DNA of 39,300 nucleotides from an uncultured Bacteroidia bacterium (GTDB lineage: Bacteria; Bacteroidota; Bacteroidia; Bacteroidales; F082), in NCBI GenBank assembly GCA_902769875.1, contig CACXQV010000027.1, positions 1 to 39,300 on the forward strand, read 5' to 3'. The notes beneath the pieces were generated by a model. The model did no database searches. It saw only the letters and a list, made by a program, of their open reading frames with translations, and was not told the DNA's origin. How positions within the stretch are numbered: the first letter of the stretch is position 1; every line of letters starts with the position of its first letter. The translations under genes and the position numbers were made by a program. Of this stretch, positions 1-7,546 are shown in pieces.

Positions 1-118
1 CGAACTCAGCGGCGACAGCTACACGATGAATATGGCCCAGTTCAACGCTGGCATGTACATCGTGCGCGTCTACACCGAGAACGGCGTGGCCGTGAAGCGC
101 GTGACGGTTATGCAATAA
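1..118 (+). CDS. C-terminal end of a T9SS cargo protein (5' partial)
   Basis: The frame is open from base 2 to the TAA at 116-118. It encodes the last 38 residues of a protein that begins outside the window. The segment GMYIVRVYTENGVAVKRV followed by a short basic/hydrophobic end matches the last beta strands of type A sorting domains, where a G-x-Y-x-V/I-x-V strand precedes a K/R-rich final strand. Such domains direct export through the type IX secretion system and are removed or modified at the cell surface. The passenger domain is not visible, so nothing can be said about its activity. The gene ends before a palindrome and a terminator and converges on the histidine kinase. Confidence 0.75.
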   Translation, partial: ELSGDSYTMNMAQFNAGMYIVRVYTENGVAVKRVTVMQ

Positions 119-130
119 TCAGGGATGAAA

Positions 131-160
131 TGTAGAGACGCGCCGTGGCGCGTCCCTACA
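131..160. repeat. 30-base REP-like palindrome
   Basis: GTAGAGACGCGCC (132-144) and GGCGCGTCCCTAC (147-159) are inverted copies with one mismatch, separated by GT; bases 131 and 160 also pair. This GC-rich palindrome, with GTAG/CTAC ends, resembles repetitive extragenic elements that I recall as common in Bacteroidetes. It lies just after the cargo gene stop and could add to termination. Confidence 0.65.
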
Positions 161-177
161 ACAAACCCACAAAAACG

Positions 178-207
178 GAAAGCCGACCTTTTTCGAGGCC
201 GGCTTTC
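178..207. terminator. Probable bidirectional terminator
   Basis: GAAAGCCGACC (178-188) and GGCCGGCTTTC (197-207) form an 11-base-pair stem with one mismatch and an 8-base loop. T-rich sequence follows on both strands (TTGTTTGTT on the plus strand; a run of five T beyond the stem on the minus strand). It sits between two convergent genes, the T9SS cargo gene and the histidine kinase, and probably serves both. Confidence 0.65.
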
Positions 208-225
208 TTGTTTGTTGGTATTCAA

Positions 226-1734
226 TTATTTCTTCAATGTAATCCTGAATGTGGTTCCTTGTCCCACCACCGACGACTTCACCACAATCTTGCCTTTGTG
301 GTAGTCCTCGATGATGCGCTTGGCAAGCGAAAGGCCCAATCCCCAGCCGCGCTTCTTGCTCGTGAAGCCCGGGTTGAACACCTGCTTGATTTGCGACTTC
401 GGGATGCCTTTGCCCGTGTCGCTCAGGTCCAAATGGATGTGGTCGCCGTCGTCGATGAGGTCCAAAGTGATTTTGCCGTGGTCGCCCATCGCATCGACTG
501 AGTTTTTGGTCAAGTTTTCCAAAACCCAGCGGAAAAGGGAAGGTATCAAAGGCATAATCAATTCGCCATCAGGCAGATTGATTTCAAATTCGAACTTCTT
601 GAAGAAGCGTTTTTGCAGGTAGTCCATCGTGTCCCGAATGAGATAATTGAGGTCGGTGGGCTCTGGCACAGGCACGGAGCCGATTTTCGAGAAACGATCG
701 GTGACGATTTGTAGCCGCTCGATGTCTTTTTCCATTTCTTGCGTGCCAACAAATGGTTCTTCCTGCATCTTCAGCAGCTCAATCCAGCCCATCAGCGAGG
801 AGAGGGGAGTGCCCAACTGGTGCGCCGTTTCCTTGGCCATTCCCGCCCACACTTGGTTTTGCTCCGAGCGGCGGGCATAGCTGAACAGCAGATAGGCGAT
901 AAGGATGAACAATGCAAATACAATGAATTGAATGACAGGGTAGTAGCGCATCTGTTGCACCAAGTCGGTGGTGCGGTAGAATATGGTGGCTTTGCCCTTG
1001 TTCATGAATTCGATTTGGATGGGTTCGTTTTCGTCGCGCATGATGGCCAACTGCTGTTTCACATAGTTGGGGTCTTGCATCATCAGGCTGTCGAGGTTGC
1101 CATAGCTGAGGATTTTGTCTTGCTCCTCATTGGTCACTATGACGGGGACTCCCATCGAGTTGAGGGTGATTTCCTCCATGAAATGCTCGATCATGCCTTC
1201 CAAGACATCCTTCAAGTCGGTGTAGATTTGCGACTCGTTGAAATAGAGATATTGCACGAAGCCGTAGCCCGGGTCGATTTTGATGGGCGGGAACTTGGAA
1301 TAGGCGCGTTTCATCTCGGTGTCGAAAACGGTTTTCCCTTCTTGCGAAGGCGGCAAGTTGCTCTTGAAGAGGATGTTGTCTTTTGTGTCGGTGACGACCA
1401 ACGGGATGCTGATGTTGTTGTGCAGGATTTCCAAGTAGATGGCCGTGTTCTCGTCGCTCGAAATGTCGATGATGCGGCGGTAGGCGTTGGCCAAGAGGTC
1501 GACACGAAGCTGCTCTTGTTCGCTCACTTTGTTGAAGAACTCCTCCGTCGATTTCATCATTACGGCGTGTTGTTCCATTGCGGCGGCCCACATCTTCACT
1601 TGCCTCGACTCCTGATCGGCCATCGATTTCACGAGGTGGTTGGTATACCACAACGAAACCCCGATAATGAGCAGCGCGACGACCGCCAATGCCCATTTCC
1701 AGTGTTTTTTGTTCGTGTAGAGGTTAGTTTTCAC
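226..1734 (-). CDS. Membrane-bound sensor histidine kinase
   Basis: This is a 502-residue sensor kinase that should autophosphorylate on histidine and pass phosphate to a response regulator. One membrane segment lies near residues 13-31 and a second near 268-288, enclosing a periplasmic sensor region of about 235 residues that I do not recognise. The H-box reads ETAHQLGTPLSS (histidine near residue 305), the N-box ENLTKNSVDAM, the G1 box DTGKGIP, and the G2 box GWGLGLSLAKRI, so the catalytic core looks complete. The start codon is GTG at 1732-1734; no ATG precedes the first membrane segment. rpoN lies upstream on the same strand with a gap of about 100 bases, so the two may be cotranscribed. 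No response regulator is in the window. The partner and signal are unknown. Confidence 0.9.
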   Translation of the reverse strand: MKTNLYTNKKHWKWALAVVALLIIGVSLWYTNHLVKSMADQESRQVKMWAAAMEQHAVMMKSTEEFFNKVSEQEQLRVDLLANAYRRIIDISSDENTAIYLEILHNNISIPLVVTDTKDNILFKSNLPPSQEGKTVFDTEMKRAYSKFPPIKIDPGYGFVQYLYFNESQIYTDLKDVLEGMIEHFMEEITLNSMGVPVIVTNEEQDKILSYGNLDSLMMQDPNYVKQQLAIMRDENEPIQIEFMNKGKATIFYRTTDLVQQMRYYPVIQFIVFALFILIAYLLFSYARRSEQNQVWAGMAKETAHQLGTPLSSLMGWIELLKMQEEPFVGTQEMEKDIERLQIVTDRFSKIGSVPVPEPTDLNYLIRDTMDYLQKRFFKKFEFEINLPDGELIMPLIPSLFRWVLENLTKNSVDAMGDHGKITLDLIDDGDHIHLDLSDTGKGIPKSQIKQVFNPGFTSKKRGWGLGLSLAKRIIEDYHKGKIVVKSSVVGQGTTFRITLKK

Positions 1735-1838
1735 AACTCATCAACGGAATTTGCACCTTATTATTATAGTTCCGCAAAATGTTCGGTCAGGTTTGCAATC
1801 CGGCCTTATCGGAATGGGGATTTGCAATCCCTCGGCAA

Positions 1839-3338
1839 TCAAATCTTTTTCCTCATTCTCCCCACGGGAATGCCAAGTTGTTCGCGATATTTCGCCACGG
1901 TGCGCCGCGCAATGGGGTAGCCTTTTTCCTTCAAGACGAACATCAGTTGCTCGTCAGTCATGGGGTTGGCCTTGTCCTCGCTTTCGACGCTGTCCTTCAG
2001 GATTTTCTTGATTTCGCGGGTCGATACTTCCTCGCCTTCCTCGTTGGTGATGCCTTCGCTAAAGAAGAATTTCAGGAGATGGGTGCCGTAGGGCGTTTGA
2101 ACGTATTTGCTGTTGGCCACGCGCGATATGGTGGAGATGTCGAGCCCAACCTTGTCGGCCACATCCTTGAGGATCATCGGTTTGAGCTTGGTTTCGTCGC
2201 CCGTCAGGAAATATTCCTCTTGGATGTCGGCAATGGCCTTCATCGTCACATAGAGCGTGTTTTGCCTTTGGTTGATGGCGTCGATGAACCATTTGGCTGA
2301 TTCTATTTTCTGTTTGACGAACTGCGCCGCCTCTTGCATTTGGCGTGTGTCCTTGCTTTTTGAGAAGTCTTCCAGCATTTTCAGGTAACTCTTGCTGACG
2401 TGCAGTTCGGGGGTGTTGCGGCTGTCCAACGAGAGCTCCACCTTGCCGTCCCTGATGTAGACAAAGAAGTCGGGCGTGATGTAGTGGATGTTTTTCGTGC
2501 CCGTGGTGGAGGCGTCGGCGGGTTTGGGGTTGAGTTTCAGGATTTCGTCGAGGGCGGGTTTCAGTTCGCGGTTGCTGACCTCCATTTTCTTGGCGATTTT
2601 GTCGTAATGCTTGCGCGTGAATTCCTCAAAATAGTCCTTGATGATGGCGATGGAGAGGCTGTAGTCCTTGAAGGGGCTGTCTTCTTGCAGGCGATTGAGT
2701 TGGATGAGCAAGCACTCTTTGAGGTCGCGGGCGGCGATGCCGGGCGGGTCGAGCTCTTGCACGATTTTCAGCACTTCGGCCACTTCTTCCTCGGTGGTCG
2801 CGACGTTCATCGTAAAGAGCATGTCGTCAACGATGTTGGGCACGGGGCGGTTGAGGTAGCCGTTGTCGTCGAGGTTGCCGATGATGTATTCACCGATTTG
2901 GAGTTGCTTTTCGGTGAGGTTGCGATAGGCAAGTTGCTGGTTCAGATAGTCTTGGAACGTCTCTTCGTTGACGATGGGAGCCTCGTAGGGGTCGTCGTCG
3001 GCGCTGTAGTTGTTGGTTTGCAACTTGTAGGAATAGTCGTCGATGTCTTCGTCCTGCAAGTAGTCAGTGATGTCGAATTCGTCGTCTTTGTTGAAATCGA
3101 CCTCATCGTCGTTGTAGTCGTCGTTTTCGCCGTTGTCGTTTTCGTCAGCGATTGGCTCATTGTCCTCGTAATCATCGTTTTCGTGCGATTCTTCCAAGGC
3201 GGGATTGGCCTCGATTTCTTCTTTGATGCGTTGTTCGAGTTCGATAATAGGCAGTTGGAGCAGCTTCATGAGCTGGATCTGCTGCGGCGAAAGTTTCAGT
3301 TCCTGCCGCTGGGTTTGAGTCAATCGTTGGTTGTTCAT
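1839..3338 (-). CDS. rpoN: RNA polymerase sigma-54 factor
   Basis: RpoN (499 residues) directs core RNA polymerase to -24/-12 promoters, which are opened by AAA+ enhancer-binding proteins. The N-terminal Region I is recognisable (residues about 4-50, rich in Q and L: LKLSPQQIQLMKLLQLPI). A very acidic Region II follows (about 51-110, dominated by D, E and N). The core-binding and DNA-binding regions end in the RpoN box ARRTVAKYREQLGIP near the C-terminus. The length is normal for the family. The start is ATG at 3336-3338. The gene lies downstream of asnS on the same strand, but the space between them is filled by tandem heptamers, so the leader of this mRNA is repetitive. Confidence 0.97.
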   Translation of the reverse strand: MNNQRLTQTQRQELKLSPQQIQLMKLLQLPIIELEQRIKEEIEANPALEESHENDDYEDNEPIADENDNGENDDYNDDEVDFNKDDEFDITDYLQDEDIDDYSYKLQTNNYSADDDPYEAPIVNEETFQDYLNQQLAYRNLTEKQLQIGEYIIGNLDDNGYLNRPVPNIVDDMLFTMNVATTEEEVAEVLKIVQELDPPGIAARDLKECLLIQLNRLQEDSPFKDYSLSIAIIKDYFEEFTRKHYDKIAKKMEVSNRELKPALDEILKLNPKPADASTTGTKNIHYITPDFFVYIRDGKVELSLDSRNTPELHVSKSYLKMLEDFSKSKDTRQMQEAAQFVKQKIESAKWFIDAINQRQNTLYVTMKAIADIQEEYFLTGDETKLKPMILKDVADKVGLDISTISRVANSKYVQTPYGTHLLKFFFSEGITNEEGEEVSTREIKKILKDSVESEDKANPMTDEQLMFVLKEKGYPIARRTVAKYREQLGIPVGRMRKKI

Positions 3339-3346
3339 TTTGTTGT

Positions 3347-3486
3347 GACTTAGGACTTAGGACTTGTGACTTGGGACTTGGGACTTGGGACTTAGGACTT
3401 GGGACTTGGGACTTAGGACTTGGGACTTGGGACTTAGGACTTGGGACTTAGGACTTGGGACTTGGGACTTAGGACTTAGGACTTGG
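3347..3486. repeat. Array of 20 tandem heptamers, GACTTGG/GACTTAG
   Basis: Reading from 3347 in steps of seven gives exactly 20 units ending at 3486. All are GACTTGG or GACTTAG except one GACTTGT (3361-3367). The array starts 8 bases upstream of the rpoN start codon, so on the transcribed strand rpoN is preceded by repeated CCAAGTC/CTAAGTC. Heptanucleotide arrays are prone to slippage. The open frames across the array (repeated P-K-S-Q-V) are a by-product of the repeat. Confidence 0.97.
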
Positions 3487-3500
3487 GAATGTTGTCCCCA

Positions 3501-3528
3501 GTCCTTCGTCTTCCGTCCTCTGTCCTCC
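3501..3528. repeat. Second, unrelated heptamer array (4 units)
   Basis: GTCCTTC, GTCTTCC, GTCCTCT and GTCCTCC follow each other at 3501-3528, again with a period of seven but with a different unit. The array ends 2 bases before the asnS stop codon. It is separated from the first array by 14 non-repeat bases. Confidence 0.8.
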
Positions 3529-3529
3529 G

Positions 3530-4969
3530 TCAATATAAGCAATTCTTAGGGGTTCTCGGGAAGGGGATCACGTCGCGGATGTTGGTCATTCCGGTGACGA
3601 AGAGCAACAGACGCTCGAAGCCGAGGCCATAGCCCGAATGCGGCACCGATCCGAAACGGCGGCTGTCCAAGTACCAGTTCATGGATTCTTCAGGAATGCC
3701 CACTTCGTGCATGCGGTCAAGAATCTTATTGATGTCGGTTTCTCTCTCCGAGCCGCCGATGATTTCGCCGATGCCGGGGAAGAGCACGTCCATGGCGCGG
3801 ACGGTCTTGCCGTCTTCGTTCTGCTTCATGTAGAAAGCCTTGATTTCTTTCGGGTAGTCGGTCAGGATGACGGGCTTCTTGAAGTGCTTCTCGACCAAAT
3901 AACGCTCGTGTTCGGATTGCAGGTCAACGCCCCAGCCGTCGACGGGATATTGGAACTTGCCTTTCTTGTTGTAGTTGGAGTTGCGCAAGATGTCGATGGC
4001 CTCGGTGTAGGTGAGGCGGACAAACACGTGTTCGAGCACGAAATGCAGCTTGCTGATGAGCTCCATCGATTTTTCGTCCTCTTTCTTGCCTTTTTCCTCG
4101 TCTTGGAGGCGCTTGCTGAGGAACTGGAGGTCGTCCATATTGTTGTCCAAAGCATACTGAATCAAGTATTTGAGCATCTCTTCGGCCAAGTCCATATTGT
4201 CATTGATGTCGTAGAAGGCCATTTCGGGCTCAATCATCCAAAACTCGGCCAAGTGGCGCGTGGTGTTTGAGTTTTCGGCGCGGAAAGTCGGGCCGAAGGT
4301 GTAGATTTTGCCCAAGGCAGTGGCTGCCAACTCGCCTTCGAGCTGACCCGAAACGGTGAGGTTGGTCGACTTGCCGAAGAAGTCCTGCTTGTAGTCGATG
4401 TTGCCTTGCTCGTCGCGAGGCGGGTTGTTCAAGTCCAAGGTGGTCACTTGGAACATTTCGCCGGCGCCTTCGCAGTCGGAGGCAGTAATTAATGGTGTAT
4501 GGATGTTGTAGAAGCCTTTCTCGGTGAAGAACTTGTGGATGGCGAACACCATAGCGTGGCGCAAGCGCATCACGGCGCCGAAGGTGTTGGTGCGGAAACG
4601 CAGGTGGGCGATGTCGCGCAAAAACTCAAGAGAATGCTTCTTGGGTTGCAATGGGTATTCGTCGGGGTTGGCCGGACCGAACAGCCCGATTTCCTTCACG
4701 CTGAGTTCCACCGCCTGGCCGCTGCCCATCGAGGCGACCAAAACGCCCTTGGCCCACAACGACGCGCCGGCGTGCATCAGTGCCAGATTCTCTTCGGGAA
4801 TCACGTTCAGGTCGATGACCAATTGCAGGTTGTTGATGGTGGAGCCGTCGTTCAAGGCGATGAAGGCCACATTCTTGCTGCCGCGCTTGTTGCGCACCCA
4901 GCCCATCACAGTAATCTCATTGTCAGAGGCTTGCATCTGCAAGGCTTGCTTGATTTCTACTCTTTTCAC
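3530..4969 (-). CDS. asnS: Asparaginyl-tRNA synthetase
   Basis: This class IIb aminoacyl-tRNA synthetase charges tRNA-Asn with asparagine. An N-terminal OB-fold anticodon-binding domain ([20 protein letters not shown]) is followed by the class II catalytic core. Motif 2 is seen as [21 protein letters not shown] and motif 3 as [15 protein letters not shown]. The C-terminus DVIPFPRTP is typical. The proposed start is the GTG at 4967-4969 (KRVEIKQ..., 479 residues). An upstream in-frame ATG at 5035 would add a peptide unlike the family and lies upstream of the likely transcription start given by the promoter at 5013-5020. The product fits the family length. It is transcribed towards rpoN. Confidence 0.96.
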   Translation of the reverse strand: MKRVEIKQALQMQASDNEITVMGWVRNKRGSKNVAFIALNDGSTINNLQLVIDLNVIPEENLALMHAGASLWAKGVLVASMGSGQAVELSVKEIGLFGPANPDEYPLQPKKHSLEFLRDIAHLRFRTNTFGAVMRLRHAMVFAIHKFFTEKGFYNIHTPLITASDCEGAGEMFQVTTLDLNNPPRDEQGNIDYKQDFFGKSTNLTVSGQLEGELAATALGKIYTFGPTFRAENSNTTRHLAEFWMIEPEMAFYDINDNMDLAEEMLKYLIQYALDNNMDDLQFLSKRLQDEEKGKKEDEKSMELISKLHFVLEHVFVRLTYTEAIDILRNSNYNKKGKFQYPVDGWGVDLQSEHERYLVEKHFKKPVILTDYPKEIKAFYMKQNEDGKTVRAMDVLFPGIGEIIGGSERETDINKILDRMHEVGIPEESMNWYLDSRRFGSVPHSGYGLGFERLLLFVTGMTNIRDVIPFPRTPKNCLY

Positions 4970-5012
4970 GGTATGGTGATTTTTATTTGTTGCATGGTTT
5001 GTAATCAAACTG

Positions 5013-5020
5013 CAAAGTAA
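5013..5020 (-). promoter_or_regulatory. Likely -7 element of asnS
   Basis: On the minus strand this reads TTACTTTG, a 7/8 match to the Bacteroidetes -7 consensus TAnnTTTG. It predicts a leader of about 35-40 bases before the GTG start of asnS. Confidence 0.5.
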
Positions 5021-5053
5021 CGAAAAAAAACGCAATGGTTGGATAAAATTGTG

Positions 5054-5061
5054 TACATTTG
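5054..5061 (+). promoter_or_regulatory. Likely -7 element of the aroG/CM gene
   Basis: TACATTTG matches TAnnTTTG exactly. A transcript starting about 7 bases downstream would have a leader of about 140 bases containing the degenerate repeats at 5098-5211. No good -33 element was seen. Confidence 0.5.
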
Positions 5062-5097
5062 CAAAGTCACGGAGTTACGTAGGATATTAGGCGGGTG

Positions 5098-5211
5098 ATG
5101 GAGCGCAGCGAAATCCCCGCGTATTAATATAATGTGATAAATTAAAATGATCCGAAATCCCCGCATATAACATAATGTGATAAAATGATTCGAAATCCCC
5201 ACGAAATATGA
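5098..5211 (+). repeat. Degenerate leader repeats with tiny open frames upstream of aroG/CM
   Basis: CGAAATCCCC occurs at 5109, 5153 and 5191. The second and third copies are preceded by AAAATGAT, and ATAATGTGATAAA also recurs. Short frames start in each unit: 5098-5127 (MERSEIPAY), 5147-5170 (MIRNPRI) and 5185-5211 (MIRNPHEI). The stop of the last overlaps the ATG at 5208 as ATGA. The repeats are seen directly; any role of the small frames is inference. They have no run of aromatic codons, so a classical aromatic-amino-acid attenuator is not supported. Confidence 0.6.
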
Positions 5212-6281
5212 ATTATGGTAAAATGATGAATATGGATTTGAAACAAGGCGAAACCCCATTAATCATCGCCGGCCCTTGCAGCATCGAAAGCGAACCCCAA
5301 ATCCTTGCCACGGCGCGGGCTTTGGCCCGAATCCCCGAGGTGAAGATGCTGCGCGGCGGCATTTGGAAGCCGCGCACCCGACCCGATGCCTTTGAGGGCA
5401 GGGGAGAGGAAGGCTTGGTGTGGTTGCGCGAGGCCAAACAAGAGTCGGGACTGCCGACCATCACCGAGGTGGCGACGCCCAACCATGTGGAGTTGGCCTT
5501 GCACTATGGGGTCGATGCGCTGTGGATTGGAGCCCGTACGGTGGTCAACCCATTCTCGGTGCAGCAATTGGCCGATGCTTTGAAAGGTGTCGATGTTCCC
5601 GTGTTCATCAAAAACCCCGTCTCGCCCGACCTGCGCCTGTGGGTTGGTGCCTTCGAGCGGTTCCGGAAGGCGGGCTTGAAGCGGCTGTCGGCCATCCATC
5701 GAGGCTTCTCTTATTATAAGGAGTCGCCCTACCGCAATTTTCCCCTGTGGGAAATCCCGATTGAACTCACGAGGCAACTTGGCGTGCCGCTCATCACCGA
5801 TGTGAGCCACATTTGCGGCAACCGCGAGTTGCTGTTGCCCACGGCGCAAAAAGCCCTCGACCTCGCCACCGATGGATTAATGATAGAATGTCACATCAAT
5901 CCTGATGAAGCCTTGACGGATGGCAAGCAACAAATCACGCCTGTCCAGCTGAACGACTTGATAGGCTCATTAATCTTCCGGTCGAAGCAGTCGAGTGGGG
6001 TGGCCCGCGACCTTGCCGAGCTTCGGGGTGAAATCGACGACATCGACGGTGAGCTGTTGCAGCTCTTGGCGCGTCGTATGGAGGTGAGCGCCCAAATTGG
6101 CGAATACAAGAAACAAAACAACGTGACGGTGGTGCAGATGGACCGCTGGAAGAAAATCCTTGCCGACCATATCGAGACGGGCAACGATCTTGGCCTCCCA
6201 TCCGAATTGATCACTGAGGTCTTCGAGGCCATCCATCAGGCATCTGTCGAGCGGCAGAGCCGCATCATGGAAAACGGATAA
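5208..6281 (+). CDS. Bifunctional DAHP synthase / chorismate mutase
   Basis: The enzyme combines the first step of the shikimate pathway (phosphoenolpyruvate plus erythrose 4-phosphate to DAHP) with chorismate-to-prephenate conversion. Residues about 15-260 are a class I DAHP synthase barrel of the compact type without the N-terminal ferredoxin-like extension; AGPCSIESE, GGIWKPRTRP, WIGARTV and DVSHICGNRE are its phosphate- and metal-binding signatures. Residues about 268-350 are an AroQ-type chorismate mutase (ELRGEIDDIDGELLQLLARRMEV). The start is uncertain: ATGs at 5208, 5223, 5226 and 5232 are in frame, and the later ones fit the family better. The gene is monocistronic and divergent from asnS. 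Confidence 0.94.
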   Translation: MNYGKMMNMDLKQGETPLIIAGPCSIESEPQILATARALARIPEVKMLRGGIWKPRTRPDAFEGRGEEGLVWLREAKQESGLPTITEVATPNHVELALHYGVDALWIGARTVVNPFSVQQLADALKGVDVPVFIKNPVSPDLRLWVGAFERFRKAGLKRLSAIHRGFSYYKESPYRNFPLWEIPIELTRQLGVPLITDVSHICGNRELLLPTAQKALDLATDGLMIECHINPDEALTDGKQQITPVQLNDLIGSLIFRSKQSSGVARDLAELRGEIDDIDGELLQLLARRMEVSAQIGEYKKQNNVTVVQMDRWKKILADHIETGNDLGLPSELITEVFEAIHQASVERQSRIMENG

Positions 6282-6363
6282 AGCCCGCCTTTGCGACGGG
6301 CCTTGTCGATACACGCCAAGGCGCGTTGTCGTTGATGCACCAAAACCAAGTAGTAAAACGATT
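6282..6363 (-). ncRNA. Candidate small RNA on the minus strand
   Basis: A good minus-strand promoter (6370-6400) points leftward into a 90-base space with no minus-strand gene. The predicted RNA, about 80 bases from 6363, would contain one hairpin from the palindrome at 6311-6326 (ACACGCC/GGCGCGT). A second GC-rich hairpin follows at 6283-6304 (GCCCG/CGGGC arms), and then U-rich sequence entering the aroG/CM stop region. This layout is what an intrinsically terminated small RNA would show. The stem is only 5 GC pairs plus a bulged extension, and the same hairpin could instead end aroG transcription. The existence of the RNA is inferred. Confidence 0.35.
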
Positions 6364-6369
6364 ACGGTG

Positions 6370-6400
6370 CAAAAGTACGGCTGGCCCGAAAACCCCGCAA
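6370..6400 (-). promoter_or_regulatory. Promoter on the minus strand without an obvious gene
   Basis: On the minus strand the -7 element is TACTTTTG (6370-6377), an exact match to TAnnTTTG, and TTG lies exactly 20 bases upstream (6398-6400). This is among the best full matches to the Bacteroidetes promoter in the window. It faces the 3' end of the aroG/CM gene. Confidence 0.5.
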
Positions 6401-6467
6401 GAAAAAGCGTCTCCACTTTTTCAACAAGTCTCAACAATTTCGATGCAAAACGTTGGAATTGAACTTT

Positions 6468-6959
6468 TTAATTTGAAATTACCAGTTTCACGCCATCGTA
6501 AAACGTGTGGTATTGGATGAGCGGAAACACCACCGTGCCATCGGTTGGGAAGTTGGGAACCATGTCGGGCTCGCGGATGATGATTTGCCCGTTCAGGATG
6601 TTGTAATACGCATTGTTGCAGCGGTCTACGACAAACGGGATGTCGACCACGAGTCGAGTCGTGTTGCCGTGGCTGTCGGTGCAGGCGTCGGGTTCGTTGG
6701 GCGGCATTCGGTCGAAGGCCAGAAACTCGGTCTCGCTTTGCCGGTAGACGATGATGCCTCGGCTGGCGCTCTCCACGTCGGAGGTGATGTAAATCCAGCC
6801 GCTGACGAAGTTCAGTTCGTAATACTGCATCGTGTTCGGGTAAATCGTGATGGGGTAGGGCAGCACGGGCCTGTTGGGGTTCTGCGGGTATTCCTTGCAG
6901 CCATGGGCGAAGGGCAGGAGCGCCATTAATATTAATAGGTGTAGTTTCGCGTGTCTCAT
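6468..6959 (-). CDS. Rieske-like fold lipoprotein (putative)
   Basis: This is a 163-residue predicted lipoprotein with a signal peptide ending in the lipobox FAHGC (cysteine 21). The segment SRGIIVYRQSETEFLAFDRMPP followed by a cysteine-containing middle and VFPLIQYHTFYDGVKLVIS resembles a family of Bacteroidetes lipoproteins annotated as Rieske-like. The paired C-x-H motifs that bind the 2Fe-2S cluster are absent here, so the fold may be kept without the cluster. This assignment is from memory of the pattern and is tentative. The gene is divergent from the small lipoprotein at 7041 and its promoter-like element ends 4 bases before the ATG. Confidence 0.6.
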   Translation of the reverse strand: MRHAKLHLLILMALLPFAHGCKEYPQNPNRPVLPYPITIYPNTMQYYELNFVSGWIYITSDVESASRGIIVYRQSETEFLAFDRMPPNEPDACTDSHGNTTRLVVDIPFVVDRCNNAYYNILNGQIIIREPDMVPNFPTDGTVVFPLIQYHTFYDGVKLVISN

Positions 6960-6963
6960 ACGG

Positions 6964-7021
6964 CAAAGTAACGCTTTTTTTCGGCAAAAAGTATTCTGTT
7001 TCGGTAAAAAACTTACTTTTG
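6964..7021. promoter_or_regulatory. Divergent promoter region
   Basis: On the minus strand TTACTTTG (6964-6971) lies only 4 bases before the ATG of the 6959 gene, so its mRNA would be leaderless or nearly so. On the plus strand TACTTTTG (7014-7021) matches TAnnTTTG exactly and lies 19 bases before the ATG at 7041. Confidence 0.5.
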
Positions 7022-7040
7022 CACCTCAAAATCGCAAGTT

Positions 7041-7307
7041 ATGAAGCAACGAGTGAAGATAATCGTCTGCTTTCTGACGCTCGTTTTGCTGTTCGGCTCG
7101 TGTGCGAGCTCGCGGTCGTCGAGGGCGCAGCGCAAGGCCGAGCGGCGGATGGAGCAGATGGAGAAGCAGTCGAAGAAGCAATACGACAAGGCTAAGACGG
7201 CCCATTACAAGCATCAGGCGAAGAAAACCAAGCAGATGATCAAGAAGGACAAGCGCCATGCCGAGCGCATGCGTCGCCGAAAGCGGTCTAATCCGTTCTT
7301 CTCGTGA
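7041..7307 (+). CDS. Small basic lipoprotein, function unknown
   Basis: The 88-residue product has a signal peptide with the lipobox LFGSC (cysteine 21). A very basic region rich in K, R, Q and E follows (about residues 25-84) and is predicted to be helical or coiled. It ends RSNPFFS. Small basic lipoproteins of this kind recur in Bacteroidetes as hypothetical proteins; I know of no assigned function. It stands alone behind its own promoter. The CCCGAA/TTCGGG inverted repeat at 7335-7348 after the stop may be its terminator, although no T-run follows. Confidence 0.75.
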   Translation: MKQRVKIIVCFLTLVLLFGSCASSRSSRAQRKAERRMEQMEKQSKKQYDKAKTAHYKHQAKKTKQMIKKDKRHAERMRRRKRSNPFFS

Positions 7308-7466
7308 CCCGTAACGCCATTTTGAAGGGGTAATCCCGAAAATTCGGGTCTGAAGCGGAAAAAAAATGTGTTGAACTGAATTGTTTGCAAAGAATTGATA
7401 ATCAAAAATATAAACTATATGAGCGAAAATTTCTGAAGAAAAAAATGCAGAAAAAGAAGATTTTTC

Positions 7467-7497
7467 TTGCGTACTTCCAAATAAGGTTGTACTTTTG
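7467..7497 (+). promoter_or_regulatory. Promoter of the receptor / large protein / PorV-like operon
   Basis: TTG (7467-7469), a 20-base spacer and TACTTTTG (7490-7497) match the Bacteroidetes housekeeping promoter in both elements and spacing. A transcript would start near 7504, giving a leader of about 43 bases before the ATG at 7547. Confidence 0.7.
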
Positions 7498-7546
7498 ACG
7501 ACTTTTAATGCACCAAACAAAGTAGTATTACATAAAATTACAAGGT

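Noticed and set aside
3357-3542. Open frame encoding repeated P-K-S-Q-V
   Set aside because: It is generated by the heptamer array and has no independent support.
4970-5035. Upstream ATG of asnS giving 22 more residues
   Set aside because: The extra peptide does not match the family, and it lies upstream of the probable -7 element and start site. The GTG at 4969 fits better.
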